DNA from: JASGTU01 sp963821815
GTDB lineage: Bacteria > Chloroflexota > Anaerolineae > Caldilineales > Caldilineaceae
Assembly (NCBI GenBank): GCA_963821815.1
Contig: CAWGFG010000002.1
Coordinates: forward strand, 840,297-904,296
Direction: 5' to 3'
DNA: 64,000 nucleotides
In this document: piece after piece, positions 18,091 to 30,564 of the stretch
Layout: each line of letters starts with the position of its first letter
Numbering within the stretch: the stretch's first letter is position 1
The notes under the pieces: generated by a model
Seen by the model: only the letters and a program-made list of their open reading frames with translations
What the model was told of the DNA's origin: nothing
Database searches by the model: none
Position numbers and translations under genes: made by a program

Positions 18091-20760
18091 TTACTGGCAC
18101 GGCCCCACATATTCAATGACCATGTGGTCCACATACGCACTAGCATCTGCGCTCTGAACGACCGTCTCAAAGCCGAAGCCATCCGATGCTAGACCCGGCC
18201 AGCAGAATGTATAGCTACCTGGCAAAGTCAGTTCCTGACTGCCGAACGTGAAACGTTCCTCGGTCGGTCCAAAGTCGGTGGCCCCAGCGATCACCTTGCC
18301 AGAGCCGCCAACAGTAACGCGATATTCGCCCGGCTCGCGGATATACGAGTGGTCTCGTGCTCTACAGAAAGGACCCCATACCAGGCGACTTCCAGGACCA
18401 CAACCAGATAAGTCGCAATCTGATCGAAAACCGCCATCGCAAAAGCCTGCGCTATTGCGCGGGTCGCCGTCGAAGATGGCTGTGGCGTTCTGCGGGGCAG
18501 GAGTTTGCTCTTGGACGACAGATTTGGCTGTCGGTTGCTCGGTATCCGCTTCTTTAGGCAACGGCGGGTTATCATAAACGGAAAGACCGGCAGGGAGATT
18601 GTCAACCAGGAAGGCTGCAATCCAGGATCCGTCTTCGAGACGGCACCAGTCGCCGGCTCGCGTTGACGCCAACAATAGTGAGAGTTGTTCCTTCTGTGCA
18701 GCGGCCAGTTTTGGAGTAGTCCGTGCCGGGCCCGGAACGCAGATTGGCGTTACTATTCGCCTTGGGCTGAGGACTTGGGTTGGGTAAGCTTATTATGATA
18801 GCTTTGGCGCCTTCGATAGACTCATCTACATACGCCTCGTCAAGTGATTTTGCACAGCGTATACCGGTATAGTTACCCCAGTAGCTCGGAGTACCCGAGA
18901 AGCGGTTCGCCGCTCGTATGGACCAGTCATGACAGTTCCAAACTCCGCCACGTTTGGAACGAGTTTTTCCTGTAACAGGTCCCATCGGGTTGTCCGACGG
19001 TGAACCGCTATAGTAGTTCCTATCATACCGATCGTTGATCCACTCATATACGTTGCGACTCATGTCCAGCAGGCCGTACGGGCTTGCCCCTGCCAGATAG
19101 CTGTCTACACGAGTCGTATCGTTCACACATGGCGTGAGAGAATTCAGGGCTGCGCTGACCAAATCACAGTTTGGAACCTCATTGCCCCAAGGATAGCTAC
19201 GAGTGTCATCGGCTCCTCTAGCTGCCTTCTCCCACTCCGCTTCTGTGGGCAGCCGTTTTCCTTCCCATGCACAGAATGCTTGCGCTTGATTCCGATCCAC
19301 GTTGATCACTGGATAGTCAGCGAAGGCTGGGTTACCGTAGTAGACTATCCTAGTATGAAACCAGGTGACTGCGGAGGACTGCACACGCCAGCTTCTACGC
19401 AAGCCTCGTAACGCGTATTAGTAACCTCGTACTTGTCGATGGCATAACTATTGAGTCTCACCGTGTGAAGCGGGAGTTCTTCATCACCTCTACAACCGAG
19501 AACGGGGTGGTTGGCATCATCGCACCCCATTGTGAACTCCCCAGCCGGTATTAGTACCATCTCTGAATTGTCATCAGACACTGGGTACTGACCATTACTA
19601 GCTTCATCTCCATCGACAGGCTCAATCTGATCAAGTAATCCCGTTAAGCCAGAAGTGGACGTTCCTCCTGCCGGTTGCCACGTAGGTTTCCATGCGGGGA
19701 GGTCATTCAACTCTTTCGTTGTGCCGCTTGCTACATCAACAGAGTAGAATCCGTATACATCTGCATAGGGATAGTTTCTAGCCTCACTGAAACGTTCCTC
19801 CCAGGCTGCATAAACAACCGTTTCACCCGTAGACGACCAGACCGGTTGGCGCCCAAAGTGGTCCGTCAACTGCCGGACAGAATCGGTCTGCACGTCGAGA
19901 AGATATACGAAGGGGTACGTATAGGCCACGGATTGACCGTCTGGAGAAAAAGTGGCGTAGTCCGTGTTGAACGCACGTCGCTTATCCTCAACCGGGGTAA
20001 GCATGTGAACCATTTTGGCGTGATCAGTATTGACGTCGTAGCGCCATATACCCTTGACAGCACATTCACCACCCGCTGACTCCATTGCACATCCTAGGGT
20101 AACAATCTCTTAAAATATTGTGCAGTCGATATCCAGCTCGGGTCCAGTCCGATCTCTCGGCGTGGGTACTCTTGCGGAAGGGAGAAAGCGTATCTCTGGT
20201 AACCTAGATGGTCCAGCGCCAACCACGATCGGTCCGGCGACCACTGGAGTGACGAATAATGAACGAATCGGAGACTCGATCACGATTTCGCCAGTGATGT
20301 CGTGGTACTGCAGTGGATCATCGGTGAGGTCAATGTATGTCAGGATGGTGTTGTGGCGAAAGTCGTCTCCGCGCTGGATTCCAACGCAAGAAGGCGATAC
20401 GGGTGTCATGCCAAGCTACTGGGCTGAGTGATGCCGTCTCCCTGAGCCTTGTCCTAGTCCCGGACTCCAGATTACCACATACAGATTGCCCCCGCTCTTA
20501 CCATTGTCTATGTGTTCTATATAGGCAATGTAGTTGCCGTCAGGCGACCAAGCGAAATCAGCTATACAGTAGGCAGCATTGAACAATACCCTCTGCTTAG
20601 ATCTATCCTCGCGGATTAGATAGATATCGCCGCAAACATCCTCCTGGAACGCGATGAGGCGAGCCTTACTCAGCGTATCAGAAGGATCATTTAAATCATC
20701 TAGTACCACCCTGGCTGCGTTGAACACATAAAGATTCTCCTATGCTGTAGGGGAGTGTGT
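18091..20760 (-). pseudogene. Secreted mosaic: TolB-like propeller, formylglycine-enzyme-like domain, SH3, beta-sandwich; frame-disrupted
   Basis: In order on the minus strand: propeller blades (FAWSPDGNYIAYIE, YATFSPDGQSVAYTYP), a complete sulfatase-modifying-factor-like (FGE) domain from MVLIPAGEFTMGCDD through GKRLPTEAEWEKAARG to YTGIRCAKS, an SH3-type module (NANLRSGPGTDYSK, GDWCRLEDGSWIAAFL) and a Cys-rich beta-sandwich ending IEYVGPCQ at 18091. Frame changes lie near 20400, 20100, 19390 and 18650. FGE-like domains outside true sulfatase activators often act as binding or lectin-like folds. No signal peptide is visible at the start, and the reading joins the FGE domain of the upstream gene through a frame change near 20740. 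The two may therefore be one protein of about 2300 residues. Confidence 0.6.
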
Positions 20761-23700
20761 TTCTCGTTTATAGCATGTGGTATACCATTGACCTCCAACG
20801 CCCACGGAGGAACGACCGGGTACGACACGCTCTCCAGCATGATTCCATCTTCACGACCGTCCTGCGCATTATACGGGTAGGGCCAGCCCAATGAAGAAGT
20901 CCATTCACCATACGGATGATTGGCAACCCCAAGAACACTATAAGGGCTGATACCGGGAGGTTTCTCAAGAATGCGCATTTTCTCCATGAGTTCCGGAGTA
21001 AACGGAGGGCTGCCCCATGGCATATCGCGACCATCAGTTCCTCTACATACCTTTTCCCACTCTGCCTCAGTGGGCAACCGGCCGCCAGCCCATTGAGCGT
21101 ACTGGTATGCCTGTCTCCAAGTTAGGTTCGTTGCTGTATTGTCATCTCCAATTTCATAGTCGATGATTAGGTGATCCGGCTGACCGTCGACAGCATCGCA
21201 CGATCCTGCGCCAATGCATAGAGCATACTCACCTTTAGTTATCTGTCGTTCCTTTATCCAGTAGCCAGGCAGCGACACAATCTGCTCTGGAGAAGGCGAT
21301 GGTAAATCCACAGGGTCACTAGGCAATGCCGGGCGGCCCATGACAAATTCACTCTCTGGAATGTAGATGTAGGCGGCACCATCCACCGGATTAGTAGAGC
21401 GTACAGATTCGGCGAGGTTGACGCTTTCGTCCTGCGCTTTAGCGCTCACTTCGTTTCCTGGTCTGTCATCAGATGGATGAATTGTTAGTCGGTCTACTTG
21501 GTTCTCTACGCTCTCGGTACTATTGCTGGTGGCTGTTTTGGGAGCAACAACCAGATACACAGTCAGTATCAATCCGATCTCATTCCCGTCTGCGTCATAC
21601 ATCTGCCAGGAGGCGTCGTAGTTGCCGGGAGTCGACGGCGCTTGCATGACAATTCCTGGATCCCATTCCTCGTCCACCCCAAGCGCGGGTACGTTGAGCG
21701 GCTCCAACTCATATGGCAGCCCCGAATCGCTGAAGATAAAGCGAAGTTGACCGCCTGCCGGCCATGCGCATCCCGCCGTGTTGCGAATCGCCCAAGGAAG
21801 TTCAACTGTCTCGCCCGGCGCTAGGCTAAAGCGATACTCGATCTTGTCAGGTTCAACAAGTCGATAACTTGGCGAACAGGACGCTACTCCCTCTACAAAG
21901 AAACGGCGCTTGTCGCACCAGTCGCTCCAGTTGCCGGCTGCATCGCGCACACGGACACGCCAGAAATAGGTCCCATTGCCTAGCGCACCCGGCGTATATT
22001 CGACTTCGCCGGAGATATTCTTCACTTCTGGACTGGAGAAGTCGGCGTCGTTGTCCACCTGAACGTGATAGAGATCAGCCGTAGCTACCGGTGTCCAAGT
22101 CAGTCTAGGTGTTCCGCCATTGATGGTGGCGCTTCTTGCCGGTGATGATAGAGACGGTATTGCAGGCGGCGTCTTGTCCACAACAAAGTTGCCACTTGTG
22201 GACCATGGACTCCACTGACCGTCGGCTGTTTGGCCGCGAACCCGCCAGAAATAGATATCCCTCGATTAGTCCACTGACTTCATATTTGAAACCGGATACC
22301 GTTTCGTTAGTTAGTAGAGAAGCAAAGTCAGGATTGTCGTCTATCTGAATTTCATACCTGGCCATGGTTTCACTTGCGGACCAGTTGAGGTATGGGTAGT
22401 TATTGAGTAGCGTGGATCCCGAGGGCATGGCAAGAATCGGAATATCTGTTCGGCAGTTCTTCGTGTGGGAATATCTGAATGTAGGATATGCTGTCGTTGG
22501 TCGATATCTGCGAATTCTCAAAGTGGACGCTCTGTAGGTCCTTTATTGTTTCCGAAACACAGTATGCTGCCCCTCCACCATCGCCATTTTGTGCAACTAT
22601 TGCCGACCAACCAGGCGATATATAGACTGACGAGGCTTTGTTATCGAAGTCGAAGTCAACAAGTGGATACGCTCCCTCTTCCGCAAGAGGTAATCCCTTA
22701 TCACGACAGTCAACGCCATCGTGTAAGACCACTCCATCAAATACCATATCTGCGCAACCTGGCGGTTCCGGTTCAGGACATCCCGGCTGATCATAGATTT
22801 GAATGTGGGAAATGGAGTTGTTTACGGTAGCACCTGAGCCAGAATAGGTAACGTCTTCTAAGTCCGAAAGAGTGGAACTAATACAACTTGCGTTTCCACT
22901 TCCATCTAGCTTGTCTGTAACGAGTACAGACCGATTAGGGCCAACCAGGATAGACGAAGGTTTGTTGTCAAAATCATCAGCCAATGAATACTCGCCGGTT
23001 CCGGAGAACTCAGGCCGTCGCCCCAGCAATTCTGATCATCGTAGAGGACGATTCCATCTGTAGAGAGTTCTTCGCACGTAGGCGACGGAGGGGTTGGCTT
23101 CGGACAGATGTCAAATGAATAGACATCGATCTGGATTGTCTCCCGCCACCACTCTTCATGGTCCTGCATATTGGCCACATTAGAGTTCCAACAACGCGTG
23201 CGTCCATCCGGTGCATGAAAGACCGCGCTCATTCCGCTTGGCACTCTCATAGAAAAGAGCAGGTTATTTTTTGGAAAATAATGTTTGGTGTCGACATTGA
23301 GTTCGTCGAACAGGTCCTCATAGTTCGCTATGTGGTATAGCTCGATTTCGCCGGTAGACGTCTCGCACCCATCGTAGTCCATAACGTCTACGCGAGTGGT
23401 CAAACGCCACCATTCTTCATGATCCTGTAGGTTGCGTACTTCCTGATTGAAGCACCGATTGCGCCCGTCGGCGTCGTAAAGGCGTACGCTCCACCCACTA
23501 GGTATCTTGATTGAATAGTAGGGGCCTTGCTCAAGGGGATGTGTGCCCGTTGGTAGATTGTGTAGCTCTTTCTCAAAATTGGCCTTAGCGTAGAATTTGA
23601 CGCTGCCTGATCCCTGAATCGTTGTAGGAGCGGGAGCGGGGCAAACATTGTGGTCGAAGACTTCGATTGACTCGATAGCCGTATGCCAACCGTGGTCCTG

Positions 23701-25021
23701 TAGATTCGGCACCGATTCCGACCAGCAACGCACGGCATCCTGGCCACTTTCTCTGCGGTCATCTTCTCGCCAGGTTTTTACTGACCACCCGCTAGGGATT
23801 TGCAGCGAGTAGGATTGGGCGGCTCGGGCGATTGGAAAAACCCATTCCGCCCTGCCATACGATATCACCTTCGTAGTTGGCTCTCTGATATAGTTTAGCG
23901 CCAGGGCCTATCGGAAGTGTATCTGGTTCACTGATCTTGTCGTTGACAATCATCGTATCGGGTTCGGATTCAAATACATGCATACCTCCGACAGTACCGC
24001 CTCCAGATTCGTTAAGGTCCGTGCGTACGGACGGAGTGGGAACATACGGAGGAATCTCACCATTACAGGTGGAGTCGTGGAAGATCTCAAACACCGATAT
24101 TCGATCTTCGATCACACTTTCATCGGGGTACTTGTCTTTGGCTAGATTCCACATATTGTGGTTTAGGCAGGACCATTGCCCATGTCCCTCTGAAACGCGA
24201 ACCGACCATCCGGTTCCGACGTAGATCGAACTTATCGATAGGAGTGTGGTTTTCGTCTCACGCATGATGGATGTTCGGTCATAACCCTGACAGTAGCGAT
24301 CTTCAAACATCTTGACGCCATCAAATTCGATATCACTGCAAGCAGGATGTTCAACGGCTTCGCCAAAGGCTTTACCCGGGTCTCCGCTGTCGCTTTGGCA
24401 ATACTGATCTGCATCGTACCACTGGAGCCATGGCAACTGTGCGACTAGAGGGCTGGTTACTCCACCTATCCGCACCTCGAAGTGAAGATGGCCAGGACTG
24501 GATTCGCCGCTGTTACCAGAAAAACCAATCAATTGTCCCTGTTCTACGTGTTGACCATTCTCAACAACCCACTCCACCCCAGGTTTATCGTCAGCGTTAT
24601 CTGTGAATGTGGAAAGATGACCGTATAGCGTAGAAACATTGTCTCCCCGATCAATACGAACATAGCTACCATAACCTTCGAGTAGACCTAACTTGTTCGT
24701 TTTTTGATCGATGTAGACTGTGCCAGAAGTTGAGGCGTAAAGTGGTGTGTTGACGTCCAATATTACGTCGATTGCGTTGTAGCAGATTGTTTTCTCATTT
24801 TTCTCATAACAATGAGTGCCACATTTTGGTCCTGAAAACAGCCGGTATTCTCCTGCAGCCATTGGAGAGCGAAAATCGCTTGGAGATGGATTATCCTGAG
24901 AATACGCCGGGCTAATATGGATAACGAACGCGAGAAGAGTGCATACTGTGTATATGATGAGTACACGGATTGTATAGTATGGAGCTGTAGAATAGCTCTT
25001 CGTACCACTAATAGTTGTCAT
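20700..25021 (-). pseudogene. Secreted mosaic: M23 peptidase-like, six beta-gamma-crystallin-like repeats, FN3, NBR1-like Ig, FGE-like; frame-disrupted
   Basis: Starts at 25021 with a signal-like helix (VLIIYTVCTLLAFVIHISPA). An M23 peptidase fold follows: DVNTPLYASTSGTVY and SGNSGESSPGHLHFEVR. Six repeats of about 80 residues come next (roughly 24320 to 22470), each with a pattern like 'G.V.LY...NYE', 'IPSGWSV', 'GR.RC', 'NLQDH' and a closing 'ID.FD..C'. This pattern resembles beta-gamma-crystallins. Then come two FN3-type modules (WSASETMARYEIQIDD, YFWRVRVRDAAGNWSDW), an NBR1-like Ig domain (ELPWAIRNTAGCAWPAGG) and an FGE-like domain (GGRLPTEAEWEKVCRG). Breaks lie near 23850, 23040, 22490 and 22200. 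It probably acts at the cell surface in glycan or envelope binding. The first zinc His of M23 is replaced by Tyr (CYNAIDV), so peptidase activity is doubtful. Confidence 0.7.
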
Positions 25022-25137
25022 TAGAAGTGATTTCTGAACGATATTTTATGTGGTTATTGAGCGCGACGCATAGCTAAACGCTATGTATTATGCAGTTTCG
25101 ATAGCTAGCCGACCGTTCGCGCTACGATTATCTGACG

Positions 25138-25167
25138 TACCGAAGGTGGCCATGGCCACCTTCGGTA
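25138..25167 (-). terminator. Perfect 30-base palindrome in the gap between two mosaic genes
   Basis: TACCGAAGGTGGCCA at 25138-25152 is followed directly by its exact complement at 25153-25167, a 15-bp stem with no unpaired loop. It lies just after the stop of the 25.2-30.6 kb gene, where a terminator is expected. The T-rich tail is on the plus-strand side (ATTTTC) and is absent on the minus side, so intrinsic termination of that gene would be weak. Confidence 0.5.
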
Positions 25168-25179
25168 TTTTCCGTGACT

Positions 25180-28100
25180 CTACTTGTTAGATACCCACGG
25201 CAAATAGCTTCCGTTCTTTAGATTTGCCGCTTCAATCGATATATTGAATGTGCGCGTATCACTCCAGGCGCTCCAGTTGCCTGCTGCATCACGGGCACGG
25301 ACACGCCAATAGTATCGACCGTAATCGAGCGTATCCGTTGTATACGCAGTTTCACCGCCGATATACTTCACTTCAGGGCTGGAAAAGTCTGCGTTGTTGT
25401 CCACCTGTATATGATAATGGTATGCGTCTCCCACGGCATTCCAGATAAGCGTTGGCGTTCTATCTTGGATGGTATTGCCGCCGTGCGGCCGACTCAACGT
25501 TGGAACGGCGGGCGGCGTTGTGTCTTTCGCAGCGATACTGAGCTTGTATCCCGTACCGCATCCCGCAGCATTGGGATTCCAGTGCTTAACCGCAACATAG
25601 TAGGTGCCACTTGATGGAGCCTTCCATTCCAGCGCCGAGGCTAAGGTGGTCCCGTCATCGTCGTTAGCGCCGAGAAGTGTGGTTCCGTCCTTACCGTATA
25701 GATACAGATACGTATCGGCAATCGCACCAAGGCCCGAAGTCTTCAACGTGTACGTTGTGCCTTCAACCGCCGCGAACTTCATCCAGTCGACATCACCCTG
25801 TTTGCTGAAGTTGTGCGAGCGAGTCGTGCCATCTGTTGGTAGGGGCTTTGCATTTGCCTTCGTATCATCATTCTCGTATCCATCCGCTGAGGCCACACAA
25901 ACTTCGCTCCCAGTCGAATAGATGTTGTCAGATTTGTCACTTTCCAAGACAACGCCGTCTGAATCGACCTGCGCGTAAAGAGTTGCACTCTTTTCCGTAA
26001 AGGTTGCATCTGCATCAGCAGCGCTGACAGCAGCGCCGGGCAGGTCGTCCAGAATGGTTGTTAGCTGGGCGGTTGCACCAGGTTCAATGGGATTACTGAC
26101 CCAGAAACGCACGCTGCCAGAATAGTCGCCTGAGCCCGTTGGCAGATGGTCGACGTACAGGTCGGTAAAGAATCCATTGCCCGTGCTCAGAGGATCCATT
26201 GTTCTTTACCATGGCCACGACGAGCAATCCACCCTTTGATGCCGGTTCTGTATCTAGGGACAGGATTTCCAGGTCGGCGCTACCGGCAGCAGGCGGCTTC
26301 AGAGAAATACCTGCACCGATACTTGGTGGCGTATTGATCTTGCCGTACGAGAAATCGGTACGCTCGATATTGGAGATCCGAACATGTTGCATTTCATCCA
26401 GGGAATGCGGGCCGCCAGGCTCTGAACTGCCGATTCTCGCTCCGATTATTCATAGGTCTATCCGAGTAGACACCGTTGATTTTCATTCAGCTCATTACCC
26501 ATCTATCCATTAATGAACACGCATGCGTTGACCGCCATCATAAGTGCCAGCCACGTGATACCATTTGATTTAGTGCCAGTGCCGGACTAAATACCAGCAT
26601 CCCACTGCCTTAATCATGAACTGGGGATTTTGCCGCCATTATAGTCGTACCCGATACGGTATCTGTCTTATCGAATATATGCTGCCAGTATGAGCTGTCG
26701 CGTTCACCCAAGTCTCGAGAGTGATGGCGCCAGGCTTAAAGTCATCTGAGTGTCCCCACCTCCACATATGAACTGGAACCATTAAAGTTTCCGGCCCTTC
26801 CCAGGTATCCATCACCCCACCACCGTTGATAGAAAGCTACCGTTGTGAGAGCGGCCAGAAGTCTTGACTGTACTTCCGCTACCTTCCTGGAAATGCCATA
26901 AACCCATAGTATTCCCATCCGCATGGGGCAAGAACACGTTATTGGAGTTCGCAGGCGGTGACGACGCTGAGGCATTCCCATAGTAGATCTGATAATTGGT
27001 CGAGTCTGTTTGCCCACCACCAAGTCCTGCCTGTATGGGGAACCAGATATCGATCTGGTTCGACTGCATGGTATAGATCACTCGGTCAAGTTGCGTCTGG
27101 TTATTGTGCACAATGCGAATATCATCTCCCTTGGTGGCGGAGAGTGATGCTGCGTATATCTCGGCTGCAGTGGGGTCTGTGCTAGCGTCGAATCGAACAT
27201 GCACTGGGAAGCCAGTCGGCATGGTATCGGTGTCATTGTTCAGGATGATTAGATTACGTTTTTCGTCGTAATCATCATTCCACCACACGACCGGTGGCGC
27301 CGATGACGGGTCAATGCGTGTATGCGTGTCACCATCAGCCAACGTCGGCCATGGTTCCCAGTTGCCGATTTCATCCATTGCCCGTGAACGGAAGTAATAG
27401 GTATGACCTGGCTGTCCTGCAAATAGCGCGGCGGTTGTGTCGGTATTGACTAGCCAATCCTCCCAAGCACTGTCGCTGCGATTGCCGTCGCGCACCTGAA
27501 TATCGTACCAACACAAACCAGAGCGGGCGTCGCTGCCGCCCCAATGAACGGTGAATTTGTTCTCCACAGTGGTTGCCGGCAATGCCGTCACGGCCGAGTC
27601 TGGCGGCGTCATGTCGATGTGGAAATCCTGGGTTGAATCTCCGAACCGTATGGACCTGTTGCGGTGACTCGCCAGTAGACGATCTCATGCTCTTGTGCAA
27701 AGGTATGCGTATATTCGGACTGGTTCACTGGCAGGGTAACATCTAGCAGCTTATTCGAGTATCCGGAGTCGGTAGCAGCCTCCAGGCGGTAATTGGTCGT
27801 CCGGTACGTATAATCCCAATCAAAGTGGATAGTTTTTGACCGAGGTAGGAATGATTCTCCGGATAGACGACCAAAGGTGGTCCCGGCCGCTGATCGAGGG
27901 TACGGGAATGGTAATATCCGCTGTTGCTGCCGCGGCCCAACCACCAGGCCTGGACGAGCATATAGACGGACTTTGTGAGTACCGCTTGCGTACTCACGTT
28001 GGGTCCAATTCGGCGGACGATCACATCACTATCGCTTTCACAACGAGGTGTCCGTGCCGTAGAACTTCCATTCACCACTATCCGAGCCATCGTTCGCGAT

Positions 28101-30564
28101 ATTCAGATGGAGTGGAGCGTCCCGCCTTGGTCTCGGCACAGAAGCAAATTTGATCTGTGTTACCCCATGGTGCATGACACCATTGCCAATGAGAAACTCT
28201 TAATCTCCGGACTGGATTCTCGATATTGAAGTGACGTACTTCACTCCAACCGCTTTCGGCGCCTCGGCTATCTCTTACCTTTACGCGCGACTGATATCCA
28301 TAGTTACCCAGCCCAGGCGGTGACCAGCTACTACTAGTTATCCAGCCGCTCTTCGGTGTTGGCGCTTTCAAAGATATCGAAATAGTAGTGGGTAATGGCG
28401 TCTCCGTCGGGATCTCCGTTGGCTTGCGCTTTCAAGGTGATGCCTGACTGGTACACAGCCCAATCACCGGGATCGGTCAATCTAGGTGCATTTGGCGGGC
28501 GATTGCTCCCTCCGCCTGATTTGACCTCAAATCGGATTCTGATCTCAGGGCCAATCCACGTCCTTTGCGCCACACCTGCCATACGCTTTCGTAAGTACCT
28601 TCTTGGGTGGGAGCGCATCGGATCATTTTCATAAAAGACAAACTCATAGCTCTGCCCCGGATTCACGACCCCAGTAACCGACATGTTAGATGCGCCAAAC
28701 AGGTTACCGTCCTTGTTGAGCAGCATGTCGCCGCGGCTTTCGATGAGCGTTCCATCACTGTCGTTGACGCGTACAGTATTTTGGGCCGGAAGCTCTCGCC
28801 GGGATTCACGGTGACTGGATAGTCCGTCTTGATGATATCGATCGCCTCATCTGATACAGGGGCTGTTCCGGCAATGTTGATCTGAACCCAAAGGTCGCCC
28901 CCTTCAACCCAGGTGCCTTCGTTATTCACGATTTGCCAGTTGCCACGGCTGGACCTATCCGGTGCCGTTAGATTGACGCTAATATCGACTTCCTGACCGG
29001 GCTCGTTTTGGGGATGTTGACAGGACTTGCGCCGCCCATTTGGTTGCCGCCGGTGAAGATGAGCTTGAATCCATCCCAGGTGGATGTGCCGGAATTCTTG
29101 ACTCGCCATGTCTTTGTAAGGGATTCGCCCGTTGTGCGCGGCGGTCCGTTGTCGGGAGGCTCGGATAAAGTGCTCTACAGCGGATTCGTGCTCGAGGAAG
29201 CGTATACCTCCCTCGGTAGCTCCAGCACATGACGCAATGGAAAAACCGATAGGATGTGATTCCAGCTTGATCTCGGGTATATTCTGACCCCCACCATCAC
29301 GTGCTTCATACCAAAATTGTAGAACGTTTGTGCCTTTGGGTACTATCAACCATCTGTCTTCACAGCTTCGCCTTTCATACTCGCTGCCATTGAACGTAAC
29401 CAGACGGACACGATCATCTACAAAACGCACTAGATACGGCCATCCTTTTCCCTGCCAATCTAGTACGTTCCACAGAGACTTAATTTGCCTGATGAGTCGG
29501 ATGTTAGTCGAACCAAGATATCCAAGGACATTGACTGACTCGTCCCCCTTTCGCCATTCTGAGTCTGTAGGAGGATCTGATTGTCTGCAGCCATCAACAG
29601 TGAACGATTCAGTGCCTGCAATAACCCAATGCAGATGGGCACTGTTATCTCTCTGATTTTCAGTATGCCCACACCCATCACTCCATGTTCCAGGCAACAG
29701 ATTTCCCAGCTTCTGTCCACGATATACAGTAGCCCCTATTGATATGCCCGGTGCTAATGTACTCCTATTGATATGCCAGTATCCTAACTTTCTTCCGTCG
29801 TATCTGGATCTTATTTCTATGTTGGTACTAGACCCCTCGCGTTCGCATATGTCAGTAATAACCCCATCTTGAGCTGATAGAACGCCCTTGTCATCTGAAT
29901 CAGTACCAATATCCAGACATCCATAATGCCATCCTTGGCGATATTCCCAGTCCTCGCCAGACCAGGGAAATTTGTATGGGAGAGCTGGAACCACTGCGGC
30001 ACTATTAGTAGGAAACCAGGATGGATCGAGGTAGCTTATGTTACTCGTAGCGACGAATTCATCGGGTATGCTCGATAGAAGAATAGAGTATTGAGTTGTA
30101 CCACCTATTGCTACCTCCCATTTTGAATCCTCCATTCTGTGACCGACGATAGGTACAGATACACCGCCAGAACGGCCAGATTCTCTAATAGAGCCATTCT
30201 CATTTACAGGCACAATAGATACCAGAATCCAATCCTCATCATATTGAGTAACGCTATAGACAGCGAACCTGTCGCCTTCTTGAATGCCCAAAGGCTGCAA
30301 TGACCATTGTCTCTCCAGTTCCTCACGAAGACCGGTATCCAGAACAAAATGGCCATACTGGATCAATCCCGACTCCAATAGAAAATCACTAGATACAGCG
30401 ACACTATTCGTATCTTCAGCGTATCCAGATTCATCCATACGCACATTCGGCAGCAACACCGTGCCATCCTCTTGTCCATAGGCAACAGGAGCCATTATAG
30501 TCAACAGAATGCTGACAAGCGCGAAGATAGACATCCAACGATGAATACGGGGGCTGCGATGCAT
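25180..30564 (-). pseudogene. Giant secreted mosaic: M23 peptidase, NBR1-like Ig, FN3, DUF2341/LamG, CARDB, PPC, FN3, Leu-Pro C-terminal tag; frame-disrupted
   Basis: The start ATG at 30564 has AGGAGA eight bases upstream and a clear signal peptide (ISIFALVSILLTIMAPVAYG-like, ending AYGQ). Domains in order: LytM/M23 (GWHYGCLDIGTD, DNSAHLHWVI, with zinc ligands present), NBR1-like Ig (SLTKTWRVKNSGTSTWDGF), FN3-like segments, DUF2341 (VVWWNDDYDEKRNLIILN) with LamG (GLWHFQEGSGS), CARDB (ADLEILSLDTEPAS), PPC (GDVDWMKFAAVEGTTYTL) and FN3 (YYWRVRARDAAGNWSAW), ending NGSYLPWVSNK. Frame changes lie near 29230, 29020, 28700, 28360, 28200, 27900, 27620, 26815 and 26200. The region 26740-26400 is poorly readable. 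Full length would be near 1790 residues. It is an envelope or extracellular adhesion and hydrolysis protein by inference. Confidence 0.65.

Noticed and set aside
22470..24320. Repeated sequence that might be a CRISPR or tandem DNA array
   Set aside because: The repetition is at protein level (crystallin-like modules of about 80 residues), with no short identical DNA repeats.
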